In this document: piece after piece, positions 40,578 through 50,800 of the stretch | Position numbering within the stretch: position 1 is the stretch's first letter | How the letters are laid out: each line of letters begins with the position of its first letter | DNA from: Oscillibacter valericigenes | GTDB taxonomy: Bacteria > Bacillota > Clostridia > Oscillospirales > Oscillospiraceae | Direction of reading: 5' to 3' | Assembly (NCBI RefSeq): GCF_021531315.1 | Contig: NZ_JAFBIQ010000011.1 | Location: forward strand, 1 to 64,000 | DNA length: 64,000 nt | Translations under genes and position numbers: made by a program | Notes under the pieces: model-generated | Database searches by the model: none | What the model saw: only the letters and a program-made list of their open reading frames with translations | What the model was told of the DNA's origin: nothing

Positions 40578-42629
40578 ATGAAAAAAATCAAAGAAAAACC
40601 CACGCTCTCTGAACGCATCAAAGAAAAGGCGATATCGACACCCAGAGAACTGCTGCACAGAGGTCTGGACGATGGCTCGGAGCGGCTGCGGACGCAGCTG
40701 CGGGATACGGCTCAGCACGGGCAGACAGATGAATATGGCGGTGACGCCATTGAGGATACCGCCGCCCGCAGCCTGCGTCGGGCAGAAAAGGAACTCACCC
40801 GGCAGCGGAAGAAGAAACCGCAGGAGCAGCCGCCGGAGGGCGGCGCTCCTGCTGCCGATGCCACAGAGCAAAAGCCTTCTGCCATCAAGGGAAAAGATAC
40901 CACTTCTGCCGGGTCGCAGCCGCAGACCGCTGCGGAGCGTGGACGGCAGCAGACGCGTCAGAACGCCGCGCAAAAAGCTGCCAAGGTCAAGACCAAAGAC
41001 GCCTATATCGGCGCACAGACAGAGACACAGGTCACAGTGGCAACGGAACCGCAGCGGCAGGGGCAGCAGGTATTCATGGAGGAACGCGGGCGCAAAGCCG
41101 CTCGATGGCAGGCAGAGCAAAAACAAGCCGTATCGCGGCACCAGGTCAAGACGGCGCAAGCCTTGCATTCAGACAGGGACGGCAGCACCATGCCCGACAG
41201 GAAACGTTCAGCACAGACTCCTCGCATTAAAGAGCGGGCGGCAACCAGCTTGCCAAAATCGGCGCGAAAACACAGCCTGCCAATGGAACGGAAAGTATCA
41301 CCGACTTTGTCTCGTTCACGCAAGACGGGCGACGCGGTGAAAGCCGCAGAGTCCGCACAGAAGCAGGCGGTCATGCTGCAAAGCAGCGCCCATGCCGCAC
41401 GGGAAGCAGTGGTGCAGACAACGCGGTATCAGCAAGCCGCGAAAGCGGCGCAGGCCACCGCGCAGAAAGCATCCCAGGCGGCGGGACGGGCGCTGCGGGC
41501 GATCCTGTCCGCCGCCAGAAGCCTTGCGGCGGCGATGATGGCGGGCGGCAGCACGGTCCTCTCAATGGTGTTAGTCATCTGCCTGATCGGGCTCCTAATC
41601 GCGTCACCGTTTGGGATTTTCTTTTCCGGTGAGGACAGCGGCACCGGATATACGATGCCGGAGGCTGTGACTATGCTGAATACAGAGTTTACAGACCGCA
41701 TCGAGCAGATCAAGGCGGAGAATCCGCATGATGAATTGGATATGGACAACGCCGGCAGCGCCGCCATGATCTCCAACTGGCGGGATGTGCTGGCTGTTTA
41801 TGCTGTGCGGACAACGACAGATGCATCGTCGCCGGACGAGGTGGCGACGCTGACGGAAGAAAAGCTGGATATTCTGCGGCAGATTTTCTGGGATATGAAC
41901 GCCATCTCTTATTGGGTGGAAACCATCTCAGGCGACAAGGATGAAAGCGATACCGCCATCCTGCATATCACCGTCACGGTAAAGGATCACCTGCAGATGG
42001 CGGATGAGTACCGATTCACCGCAGATCAGCGGAAGCTGCTGGAAGAACTCATGCAGCCGGAGTATCAGGAACTATTCGCGGCGCTCACCGGTAGCTACCA
42101 GGACATTGAGCTGAGTCCCGACGAGGTAGCGAAGATCATGGAAAACCTCCCCGCCAATCTCAGCGAGGCACGCAGAGAAGTTGTGCTGACAGCATATCAG
42201 CTCTTGGGCAGAGTCCATTATTTTTGGGGAGGAAAATCTTTGGTAATCGGCTGGGACTCCCGCTGGGGAATGCCGATGGAGGTCACAGCCGAGGGCAGCT
42301 CCACCACCGGCACTGTGCGGCCCTTCGGACTGGATTGTTCGGGAATGGTGGATTGGGTATTCTACAACCAGAGCGGCGGACAATACGTCATTGGGCATGG
42401 CGGCGGGGCCACTGCGCAGCACAGCTACTGTACGCCTATTGCTTGGAGTGACGCCCAGCCGGGAGACCTTGTCTTTTATCCGGGTGACAGCCATGTCGGC
42501 ATTGTTTGCGGCTTTGACAGCGGCGGTAATATCATGATCATCCACTGCGCCAGCGGCGCGAACAATGTGGTGGTTACCAGCAAGGAAGGATTTACTGCCG
42601 TTAGCAGACCCTTTTACTACAGTAAATAG
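40578..42629 (+). CDS. NlpC/P60 conjugation cell-wall hydrolase
   Basis: A 683-aa protein: a long charged, low-complexity N-terminal region (1-300) rich in Gln, Arg, Lys and Ala, one membrane helix (VLSMVLVICLIGLLIASPF), then a C-terminal NlpC/P60 peptidase with FGLDCSGMVDWVFYNQSG (catalytic Cys) and PGDSHVGIVCG (His). It cuts peptidoglycan to let the mating channel cross the wall. Last gene of the T4SS operon, seven bases after VirB4. Confidence 0.92.
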   Translation: MKKIKEKPTLSERIKEKAISTPRELLHRGLDDGSERLRTQLRDTAQHGQTDEYGGDAIEDTAARSLRRAEKELTRQRKKKPQEQPPEGGAPAADATEQKPSAIKGKDTTSAGSQPQTAAERGRQQTRQNAAQKAAKVKTKDAYIGAQTETQVTVATEPQRQGQQVFMEERGRKAARWQAEQKQAVSRHQVKTAQALHSDRDGSTMPDRKRSAQTPRIKERAATSLPKSARKHSLPMERKVSPTLSRSRKTGDAVKAAESAQKQAVMLQSSAHAAREAVVQTTRYQQAAKAAQATAQKASQAAGRALRAILSAARSLAAAMMAGGSTVLSMVLVICLIGLLIASPFGIFFSGEDSGTGYTMPEAVTMLNTEFTDRIEQIKAENPHDELDMDNAGSAAMISNWRDVLAVYAVRTTTDASSPDEVATLTEEKLDILRQIFWDMNAISYWVETISGDKDESDTAILHITVTVKDHLQMADEYRFTADQRKLLEELMQPEYQELFAALTGSYQDIELSPDEVAKIMENLPANLSEARREVVLTAYQLLGRVHYFWGGKSLVIGWDSRWGMPMEVTAEGSSTTGTVRPFGLDCSGMVDWVFYNQSGGQYVIGHGGGATAQHSYCTPIAWSDAQPGDLVFYPGDSHVGIVCGFDSGGNIMIIHCASGANNVVVTSKEGFTAVSRPFYYSK

Positions 42630-42632
42630 CGT

Positions 42633-42672
42633 CAGGGGCTGTCTCAGAATATTTGCTCTGGGACAGCCCCTG
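42633..42672 (+). terminator. Terminator of the T4SS operon
   Basis: CAGGGGCTGTC / GACAGCCCCTG arms (11 bp) with an inner CAGA/TCTG pairing, followed by TTTATTTTG, right after the NlpC/P60 stop. Confidence 0.9.
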
Positions 42673-42755
42673 TTTATTTTGATGTACCGCAGCACGTTAT
42701 TATCCTATGTGTGTCCAGCCGCCCTCAGCTTTGACGGTATAGGCGTCGGGTGTAA

Positions 42756-42961
42756 CTAACCGCCAGGGGTATTATTGCTACCGCCACCACTACTGCCTCT
42801 GCCGCTGCTTACCAATTTGGGAATGCTCTCCGTCTTTGTGGCCTTGCAAATCCCACAGGTGTAAGTTTTGACGCCTGTTTTTTCATGGGTAGGTGCAGTT
42901 GTCACTTTACCCTCGCCTGTATAGACGCCGCTGGAATTGACGCTTACGTTACCGGGTGGTT
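42756..42961 (-). pseudogene. C-terminal remnant of a Cys-pair surface protein
   Basis: On the minus strand an open stretch of about 67 codons without a start reads like VSVNSSGVYTGEGK, then KTYTCGICKATKTESIPKLV and a Gly/Ser-rich end. An in-frame TAA lies just upstream. The CxxC unit resembles the tandem ribbon repeats of the SLH protein at 15070. It is probably the decayed tail of another surface protein. Confidence 0.6.
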
Positions 42962-43060
42962 ACTGAGCACTTACACAGCTTACCAAAGAACGGCGGCAGG
43001 GAATCGTTGATTCCGAGCCGCCGTTCTGATTCACTTTGGGTTACCCGTCAGTCGCTACCC

Positions 43061-44722
43061 TTACTTGCCCTGATAGGCACGGAACAGGAAGGTCACGATC
43101 TGGGCGCGAGTGCAGCCGTTGTCGGGGCTGAACGTAGAGTCCGTCGTACCGTTAGTCACGCCGTTTTCCACAGCCCAGGCCACTGCGTCAGTATAGAAAG
43201 CATTGGCCGCCACATCGGTGAAGCCAATTGCCGTGGTAGGTGCGGTACCCAGCGCGCGGTACAGGAACGTCACGCTCTGGGCGCGGGTGCAGGTGGCGTT
43301 GGGGCTGAAGGTGCCGTTGCCGGTACCGGTAGTGATGCCCTGGCTCAGTGCCCAGCGGACAGCCTCCGCATAGTAAGCATCACCGGGAACGTCCGTCAGA
43401 TCCATGGCGTAATTCACCACGGGAGAACCGGCCGCACGCCACAGGAATGTCACGATTTGAGCCCGAGTACAGGGCTGGTTGGGTCCAAACAGGCCGTTGC
43501 CGATACCGCCGGTGATGCTCTCCTTAGCGGCCCACTTCACAGCGTCATAGTAATAGGCGCTGGAGGGAACGTCCACGAAGTCCATGGCCTTGATCTCGGC
43601 GAATTCAGCGGAAACCGTCACCTTGGAGGCGGGCATGGTAAAGGTAAACTTGCCGTTGCCCTTGTCCTTCACCTTGATCTTGCTGCCACTGGCGTCTTTC
43701 ACGGTCAGGGTGTCCAGCTCATAGCCGCTGTCGGGCTTGACCGTAATGGTCACGGTATCGCCCGCCTTGGCGTTCTTGGGATCAACGGTCACATCGCCGT
43801 GCTTGACAGAGGGCGCGGAGACGTCATAGCGTCTGGTGGAAGAGCTGGAACCGCCTCCGGAGCTGCTGCCGCCACCGCCGGTGCTGCCACTGCCACCGGT
43901 GCTGCCGCCGCCCGCAGAGGGACCGCCGGTGCTACCGCCGCCCGCAGAGGGGCCGCCGGTGCTACCGCCGCCCGCAGAGGGGCCGCCGGTGCTGCCACCG
44001 CCCGCAGAGGGGCCGCCGGTGCTGCCGCCGCCCGCAGAGGGGTTGCCAGTGCTGCCACTACCCGCGGAGGGGTTGCCAGTGCTGCCACTACCCGCGGAGG
44101 GGTTGCCGGTGCTGCCACTACCCGCGGAGGGGTTGCCGGTGCTACCACTACCCGCGGAGGGGTTGCCGGTGCTGCCACTACCCGCGGAGGGGTTGCCAGT
44201 GCTGCCACTACCCGCGGAGGGGTTGCCGGTGCTAGTCTCACTAATACCACCAGGCACGACAGATACACTGATCTTAACATTTGATGCATTCTTAAAGGTG
44301 GTCGTTTTAAGAGTCACGTTCGCGCCGCTTGAACAGTCTGCCTTCACGGTGAATGTCAGAGTAAACAGCATACCGTCCTCCGCACACTCTTTTTGAGCAG
44401 CATCAGCAACGAAATTCACCTTTCCAGTATTTACATTTTCAGTAAAATTTCCGTTAATGCCTGCTTTTTCAATCTTTTTCAGTGCCAATTTGCTAGCATC
44501 GTACTGGACAGTAAAATCAAATGCCGCAAAGCCGGGATTGTTCGCAATGGAAACCTTCAGTTCAACTTCCTCACCCTCTTTGACTGCTTGCTTTACAGTC
44601 TCGACGGTGATCGTGGTCGCACTGCCGTTATCAGTGCCAGCTGCCATAGCAGGGGTGATCGCCATTGTGAACACTACCACTACGGAAAGAAGCACCGATA
44701 ACCAGCGTTTTGCATTCTTCAT
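43061..44722 (-). CDS. Cohesin-domain protein with SLH anchor
   Basis: A 553-aa secreted protein. A signal peptide (AITPAMAAG) is followed by a cohesin-like domain (about 30-165): VEGVELKVS-type strand region seen as EEVELKVSIANNPGFAAFDF, VQYDASKLALKKIE and GMLFTLTFTVKA. A 10-residue Gly/Ser/Pro repeat linker comes next (11 copies), then a bacterial Ig-like/Listeria-repeat-like domain (VTVDPKNAKAGDTVTITVKP) and three SLH repeats. Cohesins bind dockerins; SLH repeats bind the cell wall. With a dockerin protein encoded next to it, this looks like a one-site anchoring scaffoldin. GAAAGGAAC precedes the ATG at 44722. Confidence 0.88.
   Translation of the reverse strand: MKNAKRWLSVLLSVVVVFTMAITPAMAAGTDNGSATTITVETVKQAVKEGEEVELKVSIANNPGFAAFDFTVQYDASKLALKKIEKAGINGNFTENVNTGKVNFVADAAQKECAEDGMLFTLTFTVKADCSSGANVTLKTTTFKNASNVKISVSVVPGGISETSTGNPSAGSGSTGNPSAGSGSTGNPSAGSGSTGNPSAGSGSTGNPSAGSGSTGNPSAGSGSTGNPSAGGGSTGGPSAGGGSTGGPSAGGGSTGGPSAGGGSTGGPSAGGGSTGGSGSTGGGGSSSGGGSSSSTRRYDVSAPSVKHGDVTVDPKNAKAGDTVTITVKPDSGYELDTLTVKDASGSKIKVKDKGNGKFTFTMPASKVTVSAEFAEIKAMDFVDVPSSAYYYDAVKWAAKESITGGIGNGLFGPNQPCTRAQIVTFLWRAAGSPVVNYAMDLTDVPGDAYYAEAVRWALSQGITTGTGNGTFSPNATCTRAQSVTFLYRALGTAPTTAIGFTDVAANAFYTDAVAWAVENGVTNGTTDSTFSPDNGCTRAQIVTFLFRAYQGK
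43901..44234 (-). repeat. Coding minisatellite, 30-bp units x 11
   Basis: The linker of the cohesin protein is built of 30-bp units coding STGNPSAGSG (6 copies), STGNPSAGGG (1) and STGGPSAGGG (4). Units are nearly identical in DNA, so copy number may vary between strains by slippage or recombination. Confidence 0.92.
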
Positions 44723-44784
44723 GTTTTTTGTTCCTTTCTTTATAAAAAAGTGTTGTATCACAAGATACACAAATTGGGGATTCT

Positions 44785-44822
44785 CCCACCAAAGGATGTG
44801 GAAAACTGCATCCTTTGGTGGG
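44785..44822 (-). promoter_or_regulatory. 14-bp stem hairpin between dockerin and cohesin genes
   Basis: CCCACCAAAGGATG and its exact complement around a 10-base loop, in the 111-base gap between the two genes. There is no T-run on the minus strand after the stem, so it may be an mRNA-stabilising or partial-termination structure setting the ratio of the two proteins. Confidence 0.7.
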
Positions 44823-44833
44823 AAAGTGAGGTG

Positions 44834-47800
44834 TTATTCCTCGTAGCCAGCCAAACGTCTCTGGAGCGTCCACGCATCGAAAATGTCAACATCGCCGTCA
44901 CTGTTCACATCGCTATTGGCGTAAATAAAGCCTTCGACCTCATATCCCGCAAGATAACGGCACAATGCATAGACATCGAAAATATCAACCTCGCCGTCGC
45001 CATTCACATCGCCCATCACAAAGACAGTTTCCGCAAAAGTCACGTCCAATTTTGCGATACGCTGTGTGAGCCAATTCTGCATATCTGCAAAAACCGAAGC
45101 ATAGGTGGCGTTCTTCCAAATGTGTCCGGCATTGCTCGGATCTCCCACACGGATATACGGCCAGAGGACGAAGTTCATTTCCGCACTATCTGTCAGGCAG
45201 TCCGCATAACCACGGATTGTACCGTTCTCCGCGATCAGAGCATTGGCTTGCGGAGCAAATATCTCGTTATAGTATGCGATGACGGCCTCCCGGAAGTCGG
45301 GGATCTGGATCAGCGCTTCCGCCAGATAGTGATAGTCGGTCGTGTCCGGTGAGATATACTTGCTCCAGCCGGTACCGAGCGTCATGTCCTGATCCCAGAT
45401 GGGACCGGCATACATGATCCCGTTGGCATCCTTGTAGAAATAGAGCGAGGAAATAAAGCCGTCCGGACTCAGCGCCAGTTCCTGCAGCAGGAAGATCTTC
45501 ACGAGCGAATCACGATCAACATAGTCGTAATAGTGCTTGCCGTCCTCGTTGATGCCGGTGTAATTGCCGTTTCCGTCCGTGGCATAGACCGCATTCTCAA
45601 ACGCCTGATAATACTCGCTGATGTACTTCATAGCTGCATCACCGCACCATTCGGGGCTCTTGACATTGACGCCCTTGCCCTGTTTGGTCACAAATCCGTT
45701 GACCTCATCCGGTGCGTTGTGGTTCAGCTCCAGCAGGTATCCGCCCGTGATGTCGGTCGGGTCAGTAAGGCCGGTCGTATAGGTATAGCTCCCGCCATAG
45801 GCATTGGTGCCGGTTGAGGTGCTCATATTCGTACCATACGCCGGATTCAGATCCTCGTACGCCGCTTCCAGATCGGTGATATTGATGCCGGTATCCTTGA
45901 CCGCATTCTTTTCGCTCAGCAGATACACGCCGCGATACTCACCATCGTAGTACAGGTTCACCCAATCGCAGCTCGCTGTATAGGGCATTCCCAAAGCAGC
46001 CGCCATGTCCTTGAACAGCTTGTCATGCATCAGTGTAGCGTCGAAGTAGTTTGCCAGCAGCACCCACGTCTTCACGTTCTCGCCGTTTTGCAGCAGATCG
46101 GAGGCCGTTTCCAGCTTCATCTGATAGGACTTCTTCGCAGCGTAGGTAAAGGTGGAATTGCCGCGCGCCTTGAGTTCTTTGATGCCCATCGTACTGATCT
46201 CGCTGCCAGCTGTGTCGATCATCTTGAGCGCCGCCGTCGTGGTGTTCTGCTTGCTGCTATCCACATAGCTGCGTCCCTGCGTTTTTGCATCCGTGCTGGT
46301 CAGATAGATGGTCGGCAAGCTCGTCGCCTGCATGATGCGGACGGTGAACGCTGTGCCGTTTCCGACTTTTGCAGTCAGGAGGCGATAGCCGTCCGTCTCA
46401 GAAGCCAGAGCGGAAACATTCAGTGCAGCAGCATCGCCGGTAACGGGCTGGCTGCTTTGATTGCCCGCAACCACCAGACTGCCGTCATTAGCCGAACGCG
46501 TGATGGTGACATTCAGGTTCGCAAGATCTGCCGAGGCAGGCAGGAACAGGTAATTTGTACCGTCCACATCGACCGCCGGAATCTGCATGCCGTCTACCGT
46601 GGCAGTCATAGCCGTTACATCTGCCGAAAGAGGAGACGTTGTTGCACAGAGGATATTGGACCATTCTATACTGTAGTAGACCTCGTTTTCTGTCGGAACC
46701 TTAGTCCGGCCAGCCGCTACGAAATAATACGCTGTGTCCGCACTCAGCCCCGTGACTTTAAAAGTGGTATTCTCAGTGGTTCCCAACGATGTACGGTTTT
46801 GGCCCTTCTCGTCGCATTGGAAGACCTCATAATACCCCGCACCGGGGGCCGCGTTCCATGCAAGGGTCAGGGAATCTACCGTAGCAGCGGTGCATTTCAA
46901 ATCCTCCACATTGTTCGGAACAATGTAGTAGGTCAGCGTTTTATCGCCGTAGTAATTTCCTCGGCCTGAGCATTTGATCTCGGCCTTGCCGACATTCTTG
47001 CTGTCCGGCCATTCCACATATAGATCGGGAATCTGTCCGTTGATGAGGTTGGCGTCATTGTTCTGCGTCAGCACATAGTCATCGCGTTTGGCAAAGCTGC
47101 CGGGACGAACACCGGTGCCGGTGTAATAATATTTGGGGGCCGGTTCGATATCGCGAGGCTTTTCAGGGCTTCCGAATTTGAAGACGACATCTTCGCTGTT
47201 GATATCGATGCCGTGGAAGCCGCAGACGGTGCAGATATGTTTCTCATCCCACTTGTGTTTCTCGGGCATCTTAAATGCCGAGGTATCCGTTTGCTGACAA
47301 GCGGGACAGGTATAGGTAATATAGCCGCCGGTTACGCAGGTACGGCTGTCGCTCTGCGTGGTAAGATGGGCATAGCCGTCCGTGCAGGAGTGGTATCTGT
47401 CCTCCCCCTGAGAAGAGAACTCGTTCTTCTTGACGCTGCCGCTTGCGAGGATGACCTGTTTGCCGTCTGTGGTAGAGAGCAGACCACTGAAAGCATAGTC
47501 GCCTTCAGGTTTCAGTGCCGTGCCGCAGACTGCGCAGGAAATCGTTCCAGCGGTCATATCGTACTTGCTGGTGCCATTCACCGTGTGCTTGCCCAACTCG
47601 CAGTCGGTGCGCGTTTTGGTGTAGGTGTCCAGCTCTTTGCCATTGACATCGATCGCCTTGACCGTGAAGGATTCCTCCGTCGCGTTCACCGTGAGGTACA
47701 TACCGCTGTAGCCGCTTTTGTCATTGTGCGGAATGGCTCTCGCATACTCCTCACGGCTATGCAATTCATAGTTCTTTCCGCTCAAATCGCCGCAGACAAA

Positions 47801-50800
47801 GTACACAACGCCGTTTCGGCTGTTTTCCGCCTGCTTCACGCCGCCGAGCATGGGATAGGTGCGGGCGTAGGCATGGTCATCACCGCCGAAGACGAAGCTG
47901 AAGCCTGCCTTCTCAATACTGGCAAGGATCGCCGGTGTTGCGGAAACGGACTCGGTGCCATAGATGGGCTCGTGCGACACGAGTACCTTCCAGACGCAGT
48001 CGGTGGTCAGATTCTCTGCAATGTCCGCCAACGTCTCAGAGAGCTTCGTGCCATGGTTCACGACGACTACACAGACCTTGCCGTATTCCATTTTGTACCA
48101 GCTGTTCTGCGCGCTCTCAGGCAGATCATAGATTGCCTTGCTGATCTTGCCATCCGCATCGCCGTAATACTCATGGTTGCCCAGCACATGGATCAGATCC
48201 ACTCCGCCCAGCGTACCGCTGTTGACCGCATTCAGGAACGGGCGGCAATGCGTTTCATACATTGTCACATTGTCGATGGCATCGCCGGTCTGAACACCGA
48301 AGTCATAGCTTTCTGCTTTCAGCTTTTCCAGCGCTGCAGCCAGATTTGCTGTGTCGCCTGTTTGAATGTCGCCCAGGATGAAGAAGTTGGTGGCTACCGC
48401 GTCCGCGGCAGGCATTTTAAAGCTCTGCGTATTAGACCAAGTAGCGCCATCACCCACCTGATAGTAGTAGGTGGTGTCTGGTGCCAGATTGGTAAGCGTT
48501 ACCTTGTTGCTCCGCAGCGCATCGCCGCGGGTGCTCTGCACAAAGGTCTGGATCGCGGAGGTTCCATCCACCGTAGCGGCGCCGTTGAGTTCGGCATCGG
48601 TGGAATACTTCACCTGTGCCTTTTCCGCAGAGCCATCGATCTGGGTAAGCCAGGTAATGCTCTTGGTTCCCGCTTTCGTCACACCGTTGGTGAGGATACC
48701 GAAGGGCTTGCCGCCGTTCTCAGTCGTCCTTTCGCAGACGATCACGCGCTGGTTCCAGGAGCGGCCGCTGCCGGCCTTTTCGGCATAGAAGGTGTATTCG
48801 CCCGCCGTGTCAAAGGTTTTGGTAAATGTACCCTTCATGTTGGTGCTGCCCAACTTATGGCTGCCATCACTGCTCACCTGATAGATATCCGCACGGGAAA
48901 TAGGCTTGCCGTCGGCATCCGTTACGGTCAGTTCGGCAGACATCCCGGCAATGGCCTGCTCACAGGTGAGCTGATAGCTTGCCGTCATGGGGACAACCTT
49001 TTCTGTGCCGGAGAAGGTATAAGCCGTTCCAGTTTCGGTACCGTCCGCGACGGTGTAGCTGCCCTGCGTCACCGTGCATTTCAGCACGCTGTCCGATGCG
49101 GCATTTGCAGGAATCGTGATGATGAGATAACCCAACTCGGAAACATAGTTGTAATCCGTGTCCTGCGCACCGGTACGCATCGCCCGCCGCGCCTGCGTAA
49201 CTGGCGGCTTTGTGACCGTGATTTTGGCAAGTCCCTTTTCCAAAGCATTTTGATCCAGTGTCAGCGTATAGTCGCTGCTGAGTGACTCGACCTTAGCGCC
49301 CGCAAGATACTCCGCAGCGTTGCCCATGGCGCGGAAATCCACCGTCAGCTCTGCCTTTGTGACAGGCTCGCCAGTGTTATTTACGATAGCAAAGACGTAG
49401 TCTTTGCCGATCTCCGGCGGCTCGGGCTGGGGCAGAATATCAATGGCAGACTGCATCCCCTTTGCGTCCTCCACACGGAAGGTGCGTGTTTCGGTGGTCA
49501 CGTTGCCGTAGAAGTCCTTGAGCCGGACAGTGAGCGTATGCGTGCCGTTACGGAGCGCCACGCCCTTGAGGTAGAGGGAACCGTCATTAATCTCCAGCTT
49601 GCCGGTATAGTCCGTACCGTCCAGCAGCACGCGGATACCGCTCTGGTCAATGCCGGTGGCGTACTTGTCGGTCAGCTCGCTGTCGGAATAGACGGCGGAG
49701 AAGCTCAGATTGCCGCTCGGCAAAACGGTCGTTCCGCGTGCATCGAGCACCGTGCCGTTGCCAGTCTCGGTGATGCTCTCCAGCACCGGCCGGGTCACGT
49801 CGTTGGTGTTCGTGCCGTAGATGAACTGGAAATTATCAATGTAAATATATCCCGAGCCTTTTTTACAGTTCTGCGGAGAAGTTATGCGAATAGCATAGGC
49901 GCGGCACATATCAACTGGCATCTGAAGCGTTGAAATATCCGCCTCGACCCAAGTCCACCCCTTTCCTGCCCAGTCAGAAAGCGTACTACCACTGACAGTT
50001 CCATCTGCGTTGTAGCTCTTGTACTGGAAATAGCTTGTAGTACCAACCAGTTGGCCATCAAAATACGAAGTTGAACCATCCTCATTTATTGCCATATGAG
50101 CTGTTGGAGTCAGAGTCCCGCTCTCCGTTGATGCACCGCCTTTCAGAATTGCTTTTAGCAGTGTTTTGTCGCCGTCAAAACTTGATGGTACGTTGATCCA
50201 CAAGCCGAGTTTGGTCGGCTGCAGCGTGTTCAGCAACATATCCCCAGAAAAGCCAAAATCAGCAGACATTGGCTTTGCTAAGTTTTGTTCGCCGCCAAAA
50301 TTGAATCCAATCTTGAAAGCGTACTGCCCAAAACGGACATTCTCATCTTCGTCGGCGCTGACGACCAAATTGCCGTCATTTAAGAATTGGACACCCTTAC
50401 CGCTGGTGTCGCGGATCCAGATTCGATCCGCCCGGACTTCCTCTGGTGTCAGATAGTTGTTGTCTCCTGCGCCGTTGGACTTGCCTACATGGCAAGTCCA
50501 ATAGTCTGTTGCAGAAACCGTTCCTTCGTCTCCGACGTGATCTTCAAAGTCCATGATAACATATGGTTCCATGCCGACAACAACATCCACATGTCCTGTG
50601 ATATTAGGATTCTGGATCAACGCAACCTGTACAGTAGCACGCAAAGAGGTGTCGCTATCTGCAACGAACGTATTGCTAATGAATTTCCCCAGAATAGCAG
50701 AATGTACGTTGCTGTTTTCGCCTTGGATTATGGTCGCATTGACCTGTTGCGTTCCATCTGTGTTCGCCAAAAGCTCGAGATTTGTTACTTTGTAGACTTT

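Noticed and set aside
43901-44234. CRISPR array
   Set aside because: The repeats are directly adjacent without unique spacers, keep a reading frame and code a Gly/Ser/Pro linker.
42956-44284. 442-codon plus-strand frame over the repeat linker
   Set aside because: Its Gly/Ala/Arg repeats mirror the 30-bp minisatellite of the real cohesin gene.
47213-49285. 690-codon open frame antisense to the giant dockerin protein gene
   Set aside because: No family features or ribosome binding site; the opposite strand has clear domains across the same span.
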